Source: Candidatus Competibacteraceae bacterium
Lineage (GTDB): Bacteria > Pseudomonadota > Gammaproteobacteria > Competibacterales > Competibacteraceae
NCBI GenBank assembly: GCA_012032855.1
Contig: JAAUQA010000074.1
Span: 1-10,381 of the forward strand
DNA: 10,381 bases
Direction: 5' to 3'
Shown: in pieces, positions 1-6,756 of the stretch
How the letters are laid out: each line of letters starts with the position of its first letter
How positions within the stretch are numbered: the stretch's first letter is position 1
Made by a program: the position numbers and the translations under genes
The notes under the pieces: generated by a model
Seen by the model: only the letters and a program-made list of their open reading frames with translations
What the model was told of the DNA's origin: nothing
Databases searched by the model: none

Positions 1-12
1 ATGTCAGCCCCT

Positions 13-61
13 GATGTCAGCCACCTAAAGTTGGTCAGCTCTAGGTCAATGGAAGACGCTT
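13..61 (+). repeat. Imperfect direct repeat, copy 1
   Basis: This ~49-bp unit recurs at 123-170 in the same orientation with one 1-base gap and a handful of substitutions. The best-conserved parts are TCTAGGT, and AATGGAAGACGCTT at the right end. A fragment of the left end (ATGTCAGCC) is also present at 1-9, so the array may continue to the left of the window. Unit spacing is about 110 bp. The origin is unknown: it could be a degenerate dispersed repeat, a remnant of a mobile element end, or a duplicated regulatory region of the downstream permease gene. Confidence 0.7.
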
Positions 62-78
62 ATCCCAGGAAATATAAT
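50..78 (+). promoter_or_regulatory. Candidate promoter for the lactate permease gene
   Basis: A perfect TATAAT -10 hexamer lies at 73-78. The hexamer 17 bp upstream (TGGAAG, 50-55) is only a weak match to a -35 element. An alternative promoter uses TTGGCG (81-86) and TATATT (106-111) with a 19-bp spacer. Either choice puts the palindrome at 94-104 just downstream of the start site or between the hexamers, both usual places for a repressor. The leader to the permease ATG would be roughly 280-320 nt. Confidence 0.35.
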
Positions 79-93
79 CTTTGGCGGTATGCT

Positions 94-104
94 TGGTATT
101 ACCA
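94..104 (+). promoter_or_regulatory. Candidate LldR/PdhR-type (GntR family) operator
   Basis: TGGTATTACCA is a perfect palindrome with 4-bp arms and a 3-bp centre, and fits the TNGTNNNACNA pattern known for FadR-subfamily GntR regulators such as LldR and PdhR. Its place upstream of a lactate permease gene is what an LldR-like lactate-responsive regulator would need. No regulator gene lies in the window, so this is an inference from motif plus context. Confidence 0.45.
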
Positions 105-122
105 CTATATTATCAGCTCGCC

Positions 123-170
123 GACATCAGCTACCTAGATTGGTCGGCTCTAGGTTAATGGAAGACGCTT
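123..170 (+). repeat. Imperfect direct repeat, copy 2
   Basis: Second copy of the unit at 13-61. Similarity starts at GA(C/T)(A/G)TCAG and stops abruptly after GAAGACGCTT, with unrelated sequence beyond. The palindromic operator candidate at 94-104 lies between the two copies. Confidence 0.7.
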
Positions 171-385
171 CCCCCAAAGGCTATGCTGCCCCATGATGAT
201 ATGCAACCGGAATAAAAGGCGAAACTTACCCGATTCGTCGGAACTTCGGACTTTATGCCGGATAGCACCATGTCTCAGTCGAGAGCTCATCTCGTTTGAG
301 AATTCTTTGCGACAGCGCCCTTTGCCGAGCATCACCGTTGCTCGGTGCTGATTCCATAACAACGAACCGCAGCAAAAATAACCGA

Positions 386-392
386 AGAGGAG
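386..392 (+). promoter_or_regulatory. Strong ribosome binding site of lctP
   Basis: GAGGAGG lies 8 nt before the ATG at 401. It fixes the start there, although the frame is open further upstream with an ATG at 296. That 35-residue extension is not permease-like. Confidence 0.85.
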
Positions 393-400
393 GTTTCACT

Positions 401-2095
401 ATGAGCTTGGGTATCCAAGCATTACTCGCTGTTGCACCGATTTTGGTCGCTGCAATTTTACTCGTGGGATTCCGCTGGCCAGCCAAATACGCGATGCCGA
501 TTGTTTACGTCGTCGCCGCGCTCATCGCGCTGACTGCCTGGCAAGTTTCCTTTGCCCAGGTCGCTGCTGCCACTGTGCAGGGTCTGTTCATCACCTGCGA
601 TATTCTCTTCATCATCTTTGGCGCCATCCTGCTGTTGAACACACTCAAGCACTCCGGGGCGGTCGCCGCTATTCGCGGCGGTTTTCACCGTATCAGCGAT
701 GACCGACGGGTGCAGGTCGTTATCATCGCCTGGCTGTTCGGAAGCTTCATTGAAGGCGCTTCCGGATTCGGAACGCCCGCCGCCATTGCCGCACCGCTGA
801 TGGTCGCCATCGGCTTCCCGGCGATGACGGCAGTCATGATCGGCATGATGATTCAGAGTACTCCGGTGACTTTCGGCGCGGTGGGCACGCCCATCCTGGT
901 CGGTGTCAAGGGCGGTTTGGAAAGTCCCGAACTCACCAACCAGCTGGCCGCAGTCGGCATGAACTTCGATCAATACTTGCGGCTCATCGCGGCTGAATCG
1001 GCGATCTTGCACGGCATCGTCGGCACCCTGATCCCCTTGCTAATGGTGATGATGATGACGCGCTACTTCGGTCGCAACAAGTCCTGGACCGAGGGCCTAT
1101 CTATCCTCCCCTTTGCATTATTCGGCGGCCTCGCTTTTACAATCCCTTATACGCTCACCGGCGTGTTTCTCGGTCCCGAGTTTCCCTCCCTGTTAGGCGC
1201 GCTCGTGGGCCTGGGCGTAGTGACCTTCGCGGCAAGTAAGGGCTTTCTGATCCCCAAGGACACCTGGGATTTTCCGCCAGCCAGCGAATGGAGCTCGGAC
1301 TGGCTGGGTACCATTGAGATCAAGCTTGACACCCTGACCGCCAAGACCATGTCCACTTGGCTGGCTTGGCTCCCCTACCTGCTGGTAGCCGTGATCCTGG
1401 TCCTGACCCGTTTGCCCGAACTGGGTATCGGTGCTGCCCTTAAGGTGTTTACGATCCAATGGGTGGGGATCTTCGGCACCGAGATTAAGAGCGCTTCTAC
1501 GCCCTTGTACCTTCCCGGTAGCATTATGATCCTGGTCGTGGCCATCACGTTCTTCATGCACCGCATGAAGCTCTCGGAATTAGGCTCGGCGATCAGCGAG
1601 TCGGGCAAGGTCCTGCTAGGGGCCGGGTTCGTGCTGATCTTCACCGTCCCCATGGTGCGTATCTATATCAATTCCGGGGTCAACGCCCTCGACCTGCCCA
1701 GCATGCCGATTGCCATGGCCCAGTGGGTGGCAAGTACTGTCGGGAATATATGGCCGCTGTTCGCTCCCCTCATCGGTGCATTGGGCGCCTTTATCGCTGG
1801 TAGCAACACGGTGAGCAACCTGATGTTCAGCCTGTTTCAGTTCAGTGTCGCCGAGGGCTTGGCGCTATCCGGTGCACTGATCGTTGCGCTCCAAGCTGTG
1901 GGTGCGGCTGCAGGCAACATGATCGCCATTCACAATGTCGTGGCCGCCTCCGCTACCGTGGGGCTGTTGGGGCAGGAGGGCGCTACCCTGCGCCGAACTA
2001 TCATCCCAACCATCTACTATGTCCTTGTGGTCGGCGCACTAGGTCTAATTGCCGCATACGTGATTGGGGTCAGCGATCCACTGTTGACGCAATAG
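401..2095 (+). CDS. lctP: L-lactate permease (LctP/LldP family)
   Basis: A 564-residue inner-membrane protein of the lactate permease family (TC 2.A.14), which takes up L-lactate, and often D-lactate or glycolate, by proton symport. Nearly the whole chain is made of hydrophobic segments. Family-typical blocks are visible: [13 protein letters not shown] at about residues 116-128, the following stretch with [12 protein letters not shown], and [11 protein letters not shown] at about 466-476 near the C-terminus. The length is normal for the family and no frameshift is seen, in contrast to other genes here. The ATG at 401 was chosen over the one at 296 because of the strong GAGGAGG and because family members begin just before the first membrane helix. 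No lactate dehydrogenase gene adjoins it in the window. A palindromic operator candidate upstream suggests lactate-responsive control. The corA start is 86 bp downstream on the same strand. Confidence 0.93.
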   Translation: MSLGIQALLAVAPILVAAILLVGFRWPAKYAMPIVYVVAALIALTAWQVSFAQVAAATVQGLFITCDILFIIFGAILLLNTLKHSGAVAAIRGGFHRISDDRRVQVVIIAWLFGSFIEGASGFGTPAAIAAPLMVAIGFPAMTAVMIGMMIQSTPVTFGAVGTPILVGVKGGLESPELTNQLAAVGMNFDQYLRLIAAESAILHGIVGTLIPLLMVMMMTRYFGRNKSWTEGLSILPFALFGGLAFTIPYTLTGVFLGPEFPSLLGALVGLGVVTFAASKGFLIPKDTWDFPPASEWSSDWLGTIEIKLDTLTAKTMSTWLAWLPYLLVAVILVLTRLPELGIGAALKVFTIQWVGIFGTEIKSASTPLYLPGSIMILVVAITFFMHRMKLSELGSAISESGKVLLGAGFVLIFTVPMVRIYINSGVNALDLPSMPIAMAQWVASTVGNIWPLFAPLIGALGAFIAGSNTVSNLMFSLFQFSVAEGLALSGALIVALQAVGAAAGNMIAIHNVVAASATVGLLGQEGATLRRTIIPTIYYVLVVGALGLIAAYVIGVSDPLLTQ

Positions 2096-2181
2096 GGAGA
2101 TTTTAATCAATGCGGTGCAGGGATGCGCCGCTGCGGCCAGTCGTGTAAGGTGACCAGGAAAAACTTGACTGTGGCCACGCT

Positions 2182-3261
2182 ATGAGCTATTTCTCCAAAC
2201 GCTATCATGTCCCCGGCACGGGTCCAGGGACGTTGGCTGAACCCCTCGAACCGCCGAGCATCCCACCGCGTATCAGTCTGATTGAATACGACGCCGTAAC
2301 CTTAGAAGAACATTCCGACATCGCTATCGCTGAATGTCGCCCCTATCTGGAAAGCCCAACAATCACCTGGATTCATGTGCAAGGTCAGCCCAATGCAGAC
2401 ATTTTGCACGTGCTGGCAGAATTTTTGCCATGCACTCCCTGGCCCTGGAAGATATCCTCAACACCGGTCAGCGTCCCAAGCTGGAGCTTTATGAAGAACA
2501 CTTTTTTTCTGGTGCTGGGATTGCCCTCGTTCAACAACACTCACGCCGGTGTGGAACAGGTCAGTTTTTTTCTGGGCGAGGACTATGTGGTGAGTTTTAA
2601 CGCCGGGGCGGTTGATCCCTTCGAGCTGGTTCGCAAGCGGCTGCGGGATGCCAAAAACAGAATCCGTACCCGGCAGGCGGACTATCTGCTCTATGCCCTG
2701 GTGGATCGGGTCATCGATCAAGGTTTTCCGGTGTTGGAGAGTTTCAGCGAACGGATTGAGAACTTGGAAACGGAATTATTGACGCGACCTGATCAAAAAA
2801 CCTTGAACCGCATTCATCAACTGCGTCGCGATCTCTTGTTGCTGCGACGCTTATTCTGGCCGCAACGGGAAGTTATCAACCTGTTAATGCGCGAGGAACA
2901 TCCGCTGATCCGTGAGGAAACCCGGTTGTTTCTTCGGGACTGTTACGACCACGGCATTCAGATTATGGATTTACTGGAAACCTACCGCGATATGAGCGCC
3001 GGCATGTTAGACGTGTATCTGTCCAGCACTAGTCATCGACTCAATGAAATCATGCGCTTGTTGACGGTGATTTCGACGATCTTCATTCCGCTTACTTTTA
3101 TCGTGGGACTGTACGGGATGAATTTCGGCCGGGACGAACCCCGCAGCCCCTGGGCTATGCCGGAACTGGACTGGTATTACGGCTATCCCCTGGTGTGGCT
3201 GATAATGGTGGGAGTGGGAGTGGCGATGGTGACCTATTTCAAATATAAGCGGTGGTTTTGA
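2182..3261 (+). CDS. corA: CorA-family Mg2+/Co2+ transporter with two compensating frameshifts
   Basis: A 359-residue homopentameric-type divalent metal channel of the inner membrane (CorA family). The large cytoplasmic N-terminal domain is followed by two C-terminal membrane helices (about 291-311 and 335-352). The signature YGMNFG is present, with GMN at residues 312-314, and the chain ends in a basic tail, YFKYKRWF. The N-terminus (PGTGPGTLAEP, TWIHVQGQ) is family-like. Residues about 82-107 are not: the normal CorA text here (MHSLALEDILNTGQRPKLE) is read in another frame between a 5-T run at 2422-2426 and a 7-T run at 2502-2508. Six Ts at both places give normal CorA throughout, with the same total length. 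The pair is either sequencing error or a true double mutation that scrambles 26 residues. No clear ribosome site precedes the ATG, but it is the first in-frame start after a TAA at 2146-2148. The gene converges with treS-mak across a palindromic repeat. Confidence 0.9.
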   Translation: MSYFSKRYHVPGTGPGTLAEPLEPPSIPPRISLIEYDAVTLEEHSDIAIAECRPYLESPTITWIHVQGQPNADILHVLAEFLPCTPWPWKISSTPVSVPSWSFMKNTFFLVLGLPSFNNTHAGVEQVSFFLGEDYVVSFNAGAVDPFELVRKRLRDAKNRIRTRQADYLLYALVDRVIDQGFPVLESFSERIENLETELLTRPDQKTLNRIHQLRRDLLLLRRLFWPQREVINLLMREEHPLIREETRLFLRDCYDHGIQIMDLLETYRDMSAGMLDVYLSSTSHRLNEIMRLLTVISTIFIPLTFIVGLYGMNFGRDEPRSPWAMPELDWYYGYPLVWLIMVGVGVAMVTYFKYKRWF

Positions 3262-3294
3262 GCGACTACGTGTATCGACTTGATTTAGGGGGCT

Positions 3295-3377
3295 GTAGGG
3301 CGGGTTAGCGAAGCGTAACCCGCCATAACGAAGTTTCTAGCCTACGGCGGTTACGGCTCACGCCTAACCCGCCCCAC
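3295..3377. repeat. Palindromic intergenic repeat between convergent genes
   Basis: An ~83-bp element with near-perfect terminal inverted repeats (GTAGGGCGGGTTAG at 3295-3308 against CTAACCCGCCCCAC at 3364-3377, 13 of 14 pairing). Inside is a perfect hairpin (GGCGGGTTA, 3299-3307, pairing with TAACCCGCC, 3316-3324, loop GCGAAGCG). A second, bulged hairpin is formed by 3346-3353 and 3365-3373. The form is that of a REP- or MITE-like repeat of the kind scattered between genes in many gammaproteobacteria. It sits exactly between the ends of corA and treS-mak, so it may also act as a two-way transcription terminator, though no U-rich tail follows the perfect hairpin. Confidence 0.75.
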
Positions 3378-3407
3378 GAACTGCTGGACTGGTGCTGAGC
3401 TCAGTTT

Positions 3408-4736
3408 TTAATCCTCCAACAGCAACTCCGCCAATCCGCCCAGCGGTACCTTGACCCAATCCGGGCGATTATCCAACTCATAACGCAATTCGTAAAACGC
3501 CTTTTCCAGCGAGAACAGATCAATCAAGGCCCTCGCGCTGGTAGGCTCTGCCGGATAAACCAGACAATCCGCGATGGCTTCCGCATAGCCGTCCAGGAAA
3601 GCCTCAACTGTTCGCCGCTCCCAATCGCTCACCACGGGTTCCAGCAAGGGCAGATCGGCGGGCCGGTCAGCGGTGGCAAAGCTCAATGCGGCATAACCGG
3701 CGTAGTTGAACGAGCGCAACATGCCCGCCACGTCTTTCAGTGGCGAATGCTTACTGCGACGTTCTTCCAGGGTGCGGGCCGGCTCCCCCTCGAAATCAAT
3801 GATGATGAAATCGTTCTTGGAAATCAGCACCTGACCCAGATGGTAATCACCGTGATAGCGGGTCTTCACCGCTTGCAAATCCACCGGCTTTAGGCTAGCG
3901 ATGCGTTCTAATACGTGCTCGCGCGCTGCTATTAAGCGATCTGCCAACGCTTGCGAGGCTTCACTCAAGTGATCGCGTTGTTGCGCCAATTTGTCCAGAG
4001 TCTGTGCGGCTTCGGTCAGGGTATGCTGGAACCAGGCGTCCAGGTCGTCGCCACTGATCGGTTCAGGATCGAAGGCGGGATCGCCGGTTTGCTGAGCTAG
4101 GGCGCGATGCAGTTCGCCGGTACGCAGTCCCAGGGTACGCATCATCATGAGGAAAACCGCCTGGGTTTCTTCGTAATGCTCCTCCAAGGCTTCCGGCTGT
4201 AACAAATACTCCTCCAAAAAGCGTTTGAGATTATCCAGAGTGTAGTTCCAGACATCGCCCTGGTTGGCGACAAAACCTTGCAACATTGCCAATGAGTAAG
4301 GTGTACCATCCGCGCTTTCATATTCCAGGGTCCCAGCCAGCGGTACAATGTTGGCGAAGGGCGACGTTTCAGTCAAAAACCGTCCCATTTCCAATTCCGG
4401 GTTTTTGCCGGGACGCAGTCGGCGATAGCCCTTCAGAAACAGCTGTTCACCGAGCATGATGATAGTATTACTGCTACCCATGGACAGTAATCGCACCGGC
4501 AGTTCTTCCGGTTTTTCCTCACCGCACAGACCGGCAAACGCTTTGGTGGCGGAGAATTTAAGCTGGCCATCACCTAATTTGACGGTTTTGTTGCGCGCGG
4601 TGAAGGCGACGATAGCTCGTGCGAAGCTGGGATCGGCAAAGGCATCGTACAGCACCCCCATCTGGGCTCTGGAGCGGACTTGACCAAGGCATGAGCACCC
4701 AACCCGTGGACATGTTCCTCGCCGTCTTTTTCCCAA
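3408..4736 (-). CDS. Maltokinase domain (third open piece of the split gene)
   Basis: From [14 protein letters not shown] onward this is the maltokinase (Mak/Pep2) part, to the TAA at 3410-3408. Visible blocks are the N-lobe ([20 protein letters not shown] with its lysine), GRFLTE, the catalytic-loop motif HGDYHLGQ and the metal-binding DFEGEP followed by [13 protein letters not shown], as in aminoglycoside-phosphotransferase-like kinases. The ~19 residues before VRSRAQ are out-of-frame text, so the ATG at 4736 is not a natural start. The enzyme uses ATP to phosphorylate maltose for GlgE. Confidence 0.8.
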   Translation of the reverse strand: MGKRRRGTCPRVGCSCLGQVRSRAQMGVLYDAFADPSFARAIVAFTARNKTVKLGDGQLKFSATKAFAGLCGEEKPEELPVRLLSMGSSNTIIMLGEQLFLKGYRRLRPGKNPELEMGRFLTETSPFANIVPLAGTLEYESADGTPYSLAMLQGFVANQGDVWNYTLDNLKRFLEEYLLQPEALEEHYEETQAVFLMMMRTLGLRTGELHRALAQQTGDPAFDPEPISGDDLDAWFQHTLTEAAQTLDKLAQQRDHLSEASQALADRLIAAREHVLERIASLKPVDLQAVKTRYHGDYHLGQVLISKNDFIIIDFEGEPARTLEERRSKHSPLKDVAGMLRSFNYAGYAALSFATADRPADLPLLEPVVSDWERRTVEAFLDGYAEAIADCLVYPAEPTSARALIDLFSLEKAFYELRYELDNRPDWVKVPLGGLAELLLED

Positions 4737-6753
4737 GCCAAGCTAGCGGCAGAGAATATTCCTGGGTTGCTCCCCCCGCAATACGGACCACTCAAGCGCG
4801 CCAGCAGCCAATCGCCACCGCGTTCCTTCCAGAACGCCGGCACGGTGATTTCCATATTGTCAATCGTTTCACCCTTGGCGGCGAACCAGCGTTGGGTAGC
4901 CAGAAAGTTGGGCAACACCTCGTTGGTTAAACGATCATGAAGCTTTTGCGCCATCGCTTTGCGACCGGAATCCACCAGCGCGGGAAAGAAGCTTTGCCAG
5001 CCCTGGAACAATACCAATACCGGCGGTTCTGCGGCGGGCATATGTTCATCGTGCCAAAAAGGCGCTTCGGCATGATTGAGGTTAAACCAATAGAAGCCGT
5101 AACGCGGTAAGGTCAACAGATAAGGTAGATCGCCGATGGGCGGGAAAGGCGTCTGACCCAGCATCTCCAAGGGCACCCGGCCTTTAAAGCGAGCTAAATC
5201 CAGTTCCACCGGCTGTGCCGTGCGGGATAGATTAGCCACGCACAGAAAAGCTTCCTCGCCCAATTCGCGAGTATAGGCCAGAATTTTTCGGTTACCCGGC
5301 TTAATGAAATTCAAGCTGCCGCGGCCGAAGGCCTGATGTGCTTTGCGCACGGCAATCAGCCGTTTCATCCAGTTCAGCAACGACGACGGGTCACGATGTT
5401 GCGATTCGACATTGACCGCTTCATAGCCGTAGATTGGGTCCATGATCGGCGGCAAATAGAGTTTTTGTGGATCGGCCTTGGAGAATCCTGCATTGCGATC
5501 CGGACTCCACTGCATGGGGGTGCGTACCCCGTTGCGGTCGCCTAAATAAATGTTATCGCCCATGCCGATTTCATCGCCATAGTAGACGATGGGCGAGCCG
5601 GGCATGGACATCAACATGCTGTTCATCAGCTTGATTTTGTCGATGTCATTGTCCATCAACGGCGACAGCCGCCGACGGATACCGACATTAACCCGCATCC
5701 GGGGGTCCGCAGCGTAAGCCTTGTACATATAGTCGCGTTCCTGGTCGGTCACCATCTCCAAGGTGAGCTCGTCGTGGTTACGCAGAAACACCGCCCATTG
5801 GCAGGACTCCGGAATATCCGGGGTCTGTTCCATGATATCCACGATCGGATGGCGGTCCTCCATCGCTACCGACATATACATGCGCGGCATCAACGGAAAG
5901 TGATAGCACATGTGACATTCGTCTTCGTCACCGAAATAATCCCGCACATCTTCCGGCCATTGGTTGGCTTCGGCTAGGAACATCCGGTTCTGGTAGTGCT
6001 CATCAACGGCAGCCCGCATCTGTCTTAATACATTGTGGGTGGCCGGCAGATTCTCGTTATAAGTGCCTTCTTGCACGCACAGATAGGGGATAGCGTCCAA
6101 GCGCAAGCCATCCACACCCATGTCCAGCCAAAAGCGCATGAGGCGGATAACAGCCTTCACCACCTCGGGGTTGTCGTGATTCAGATCCGGCTGATGGGAG
6201 AAAAAGCGATGCCAGTAGTAGGCTTTCGCCACCGGGTCCCAGGCCCAATTCGAGGTTTCGGTATCGGTGAAGATGATCCGCGTTTCTAGGGAATTTTTGT
6301 CATCGTCGTTCCAGACATAGAAATTCCGCTTGGCGGAACCGGGAGGCGCGTTTCGCGCGGCTTGGAACCAGGGAGTGCTGGTCGGAGGTGTGATTGATGA
6401 CCAGTTCGGTGACAAGCTTTCAAACCACGCCGATGGGCTTCCCGCACGAACGCTTTGAAGTCCGCGCGAGTGCCGTATTCCGGATAGATATTGCGGTAAT
6501 CGGCAATATCGTATCCGTCATCACGCATCGGCGACGGATAAAAAGGCAGCAGCCAGAGCGTATTGACACCGAGATCCTGAACATAGTCCAGACGTTGGAT
6601 TAACCCCCGGAAATCGCCAATGCCATCGTGGTTGCTGTCGCCGAAGGCTTTGACGTGCAATTGGTAAATGATGGCGTCCTTGTACCACAGGGGATCACTT
6701 CCCCAGTTCACTTCTTCGGAAACAGTTGCTTCTTGTTCAGTCAGTGCGTGCAT
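3408..6753 (-). CDS. treS: Trehalose synthase-maltokinase fusion (TreS-Mak), interrupted by three 1-nt indels
   Basis: One fused gene of the GlgE pathway. The N-terminal GH13 trehalose synthase interconverts trehalose and maltose. The C-terminal maltokinase makes maltose-1-phosphate with ATP. As given it is split in three overlapping reading frames. One extra base near 6417, one extra near 6371-6376 and one missing base near 4679-4680 repair it, giving 1114 residues, a usual size for TreS-Mak fusions. In the repaired chain the TreS nucleophile is Asp219 ([10 protein letters not shown]), the acid/base Glu261 (FLAEANQW) and the third acid Asp327 (RNHDE). The kinase HGDYHLGQ motif is at about 967-974 and DFEGEP at about 986-991. 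The start at 6753 lies 3 bp after the glgE stop, with AGG in the glgE tail as ribosome site, so translation is probably coupled. If the indels are real, the gene is dead, because the first one destroys the conserved [11 protein letters not shown] region. Confidence 0.9.
4574..6415 (-). CDS. TreS catalytic core and start of maltokinase (second open piece)
   Basis: This is the middle frame of the split treS-mak. Family-like text begins at [20 protein letters not shown]. The first ~15 residues, including the apparent start, are out of frame. It carries the GH13 catalytic Asp and Glu and the NHDE motif, [21 protein letters not shown] and the C-terminal beta domain. A linker rich in hydrophobic and aromatic residues ([11 protein letters not shown]) follows, and then the maltokinase cap with [16 protein letters not shown]. 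The in-frame part ends at HALVK, where a G is missing before TCCGC. The last ~34 residues after that are out of frame. Confidence 0.8.
   Translation of the reverse strand: MSPNWSSITPPTSTPWFQAARNAPPGSAKRNFYVWNDDDKNSLETRIIFTDTETSNWAWDPVAKAYYWHRFFSHQPDLNHDNPEVVKAVIRLMRFWLDMGVDGLRLDAIPYLCVQEGTYNENLPATHNVLRQMRAAVDEHYQNRMFLAEANQWPEDVRDYFGDEDECHMCYHFPLMPRMYMSVAMEDRHPIVDIMEQTPDIPESCQWAVFLRNHDELTLEMVTDQERDYMYKAYAADPRMRVNVGIRRRLSPLMDNDIDKIKLMNSMLMSMPGSPIVYYGDEIGMGDNIYLGDRNGVRTPMQWSPDRNAGFSKADPQKLYLPPIMDPIYGYEAVNVESQHRDPSSLLNWMKRLIAVRKAHQAFGRGSLNFIKPGNRKILAYTRELGEEAFLCVANLSRTAQPVELDLARFKGRVPLEMLGQTPFPPIGDLPYLLTLPRYGFYWFNLNHAEAPFWHDEHMPAAEPPVLVLFQGWQSFFPALVDSGRKAMAQKLHDRLTNEVLPNFLATQRWFAAKGETIDNMEITVPAFWKERGGDWLLARLSGPYCGGSNPGIFSAASLAWEKDGEEHVHGLGAHALVKSAPEPRWGCCTMPLPIPASHELSSPSPRATKPSN
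6286..6753 (-). CDS. TreS N-terminal segment (first open piece of the split gene)
   Basis: The first ~112 residues are clear trehalose synthase: [43 protein letters not shown] and the helix ending [11 protein letters not shown]. After GLK the frame is lost: the sequence AAAGCTTGTCACC has one base too many to continue as K-V-V-T-E. The remaining ~43 residues of this open frame are out-of-frame translation without family resemblance. It is not an independent gene. Confidence 0.75.
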   Translation of the reverse strand: MHALTEQEATVSEEVNWGSDPLWYKDAIIYQLHVKAFGDSNHDGIGDFRGLIQRLDYVQDLGVNTLWLLPFYPSPMRDDGYDIADYRNIYPEYGTRADFKAFVREAHRRGLKACHRTGHQSHLRPALPGSKPRETRLPVPPSGISMSGTTMTKIP

Positions 6754-6756
6754 AAT

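Noticed and set aside
1..170. CRISPR array
   Set aside because: The repeats are imperfect, too few and ~110 bp apart, and no cas gene is present.
296..400. N-terminal extension of the lactate permease
   Set aside because: The 35 extra residues are not membrane- or family-like, and a strong ribosome site marks the ATG at 401.
458..1653. Long minus-strand open frames opposite lctP
   Set aside because: They are antisense shadows of an intact permease gene, with no ribosome site and His/Asp/Gly-rich composition without family features.
2127..2137. Small GCCG-CTG-CGGC hairpin as a terminator after lctP
   Set aside because: It has only four pairs and no following T-run, so it is not supportable as a terminator.
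2334..2600. Separate small gene overlapping corA
   Set aside because: Its middle part is CorA's own conserved block displaced by the two T-run indels, and its ends are out-of-frame text.
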